A stretch of 5,294 nt of DNA from Patescibacteria group bacterium. GTDB lineage: Bacteria; Patescibacteriota; JABMPQ01; JAHIRA01. The notes under the pieces were generated by a model. That model was not told the origin of the DNA. It ran no database searches and worked only from the letters and a program-made list of their open reading frames with translations. The stretch covers positions 1 to 5,294 of the forward strand of contig JAHIRA010000052.1 in the NCBI GenBank assembly GCA_018818905.1, read 5' to 3'. The position numbers and the translations under genes are program-made. Positions 4,037-5,294 of the stretch are shown here, piece after piece. The stretch's first letter is position 1. Every line of letters starts with the position of its first letter.

Positions 4037-5294
4037 ATGAACAATCTCGAATCATCCAAAACAACCCCCAAACCCAATAATACCATCTTGTATTATTTAT
4101 CCAAAACTGCTTTTGGGCTTTTTTTGATCTACCTATTTGTCCTACCTTTTGAAAGACGTCACATTTTCAATTTGGACCAAGCTAACTTAGATGGCAATTT
4201 TGTGGAGTGGCTTTCTATTTCGTTTTATGGTTCGGACCTTATTCTCTTAACCCTCATCTTCATTTTTACCCTTATATTAGGGATAAAATTAGTCAAAGGA
4301 GAAATAATACAGTCTGGTATTATTCACTCAAGACCACTTTTTGGCGCTAGTTTGGCTCTTATTGTTTTGTCACTAGCTTCAATTGCCTGTCTTGATTTCT
4401 CTGGACAGCTACTTGGTTTCATCAAGTTGCTACGTCTGATGGCTGCTTTAAGTATCTTTTTCTATATTATTGATCAGGTCAGGACCAAAAAGCTAGTTGT
4501 TTTAACCTTTGGGGCACTAATCCTATCTGGCATATTCCAAGCTGGTGTGGCCATATTTCAGTTTGCTACACAGAAATCATTACAACTAAAAATCTTTGGA
4601 GAAATAGATCTTGCCCCAGAAATCACCAATATTGCCAAAATTGTTGTCGACAACTCCCGGTTAATTAGGCCTGTTGGAACTCTGCCACACGCCAATGTTC
4701 TGGCTATTTTTCTCCTTATTGCCATCTTTGCCTGTCTATTTTGCATCTTATACACACAAAACAGTGGAGAAGCTGTTGATAACTCTACAAGAAGGGGCAT
4801 AATGCTCCACGTGGAACGTCTGAAACAGAAATATTTGAATATTGCGCTACTTATCTGCCTTCTCTTTATAACTCTAGTTTTTGTCTTAACTCTTTCTAGA
4901 ATTGCTCTTGCTTGTCTGGTCGTTGATCTAGTAGCGCTAGTGATAATCAATGTGAAGTTTTCAAAAAAGGGGAGACGGAACAATTTTCTAAAAGCTTTAA
5001 TCTCACAACTTGTCTTGTTGGCTGTTGTTGGACTTATCTTGTGGCCTTTGATGCAAAATCGTCTTGGAGTCCAGGATAAAGACGGGGATATGGCTCTCAG
5101 CAACAGACTTCATTATAACCAGGAAGCTACAGAGATGATCATCGCTTCGCCCTTTTTAGGCGTTGGCCTGGGAAACTCTATTCCCACTCTCATGAACAGG
5201 TCTCCTGATCAGGAGACCTGGCAATATCAACCAGTGCACAACCTTTATCTCCTAGTGACCACAGAAATTGGCTTGTTAGGCTTCTTTATCTTCG
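4037..5294 (+). CDS. O-antigen ligase / Wzy-type polymerase family membrane protein (C-terminus off the window)
   Basis: The frame is open from ATG 4037 to the window edge, with 419 residues visible. It is a polytopic membrane protein with hydrophobic segments at about 21-37, 66-87, 102-118, 128-145, 153-176, 218-240, 267-284, 286-306, 317-337 and 403-419. Family signatures (Wzy_C/O-antigen ligase) are RPVGTLPHANVLA (211-223), TLSR (285-288), and IIASPFLGVGLGN (368-380). In the large extracytoplasmic loop, H401-N402 starts the WaaL motif HN-x9-G-xx-G (G412, G415), a perfect match. Such enzymes move or polymerise lipid-carrier-linked glycans outside the cytoplasmic membrane, onto lipid A, proteins or another glycan. 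WaaL, PglL-like protein ligases and Wzy cannot be told apart here. ATG 4037 is chosen because it is the first in-frame Met, the next being near residue 135 inside the membrane domain. The only basic/polar stretch of note is the cytoplasmic-type loop 241-266. Confidence 0.92.
   Translation, partial: MNNLESSKTTPKPNNTILYYLSKTAFGLFLIYLFVLPFERRHIFNLDQANLDGNFVEWLSISFYGSDLILLTLIFIFTLILGIKLVKGEIIQSGIIHSRPLFGASLALIVLSLASIACLDFSGQLLGFIKLLRLMAALSIFFYIIDQVRTKKLVVLTFGALILSGIFQAGVAIFQFATQKSLQLKIFGEIDLAPEITNIAKIVVDNSRLIRPVGTLPHANVLAIFLLIAIFACLFCILYTQNSGEAVDNSTRRGIMLHVERLKQKYLNIALLICLLFITLVFVLTLSRIALACLVVDLVALVIINVKFSKKGRRNNFLKALISQLVLLAVVGLILWPLMQNRLGVQDKDGDMALSNRLHYNQEATEMIIASPFLGVGLGNSIPTLMNRSPDQETWQYQPVHNLYLLVTTEIGLLGFFIF

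Noticed and set aside
4558..5103. Open frame on the minus strand inside the last gene
   Set aside because: It is antisense to the O-antigen-ligase-type gene, which is supported by clear family motifs and membrane segments.

Overview
The window looks like a stretch of chromosome from a bacterium with small, AT-leaning, compact genes, and it is most consistent with a Patescibacteria/CPR genome. That placement is inference. It rests on the combination of a RhuM-family gene, a small LCP protein, a secreted tail-fibre-like surface protein and an O-antigen-ligase-type membrane protein, and on weak or absent Shine-Dalgarno sequences. No phylogenetic marker is present. The standard genetic code fits every intact gene.

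Left part (1-700). The 5' end of an unidentified minus-strand gene (1-105) is driven by a perfect-consensus sigma70-type promoter (174-202). A divergent plus-strand promoter (275-303) points to a tRNA-Leu(UAG) gene (404-491, CCA encoded). A perfect 22-bp palindrome (241-262) lies between the two promoters, and a 12-bp-stem hairpin (331-369) sits in the predicted tRNA leader. Just after the tRNA, its 3' end plus flank is tandemly duplicated. In the second copy the T-loop is split by about 62 bp that folds into two related hairpins.

Middle (706-3657). A RhuM-family gene (706-1733) is broken by a one-base deletion in a T run and by an in-frame TAG. A hairpin (1774-1810) separates it from a convergent LytR-CpsA-Psr (LCP) gene on the minus strand (1868-2731). 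A nearly symmetric, probably bidirectional promoter (2767-2779) separates LCP from a divergent secreted protein (2813-3595) that has a tail-fibre-like motif and a beta-rich C-terminal domain. That gene ends at a clear intrinsic terminator (3631-3657).

Right part (3658-5294). About 380 bp without a credible gene is packed with short repeats: a 19-bp direct repeat pair, an 8-bp-stem hairpin, a 16-bp perfect inverted repeat, an AT palindrome and a REP-like hairpin flanked by GTAG. A promoter (4001-4028) then starts an almost leaderless O-antigen ligase/polymerase-family gene (4037 to beyond the window end).

The three intact or partial envelope genes (LCP, secreted fibre-like protein, O-antigen-ligase-type protein) suggest a cell-surface locus concerned with glycopolymer attachment and surface display. 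The tRNA-proximal part looks like the scar of past insertions.
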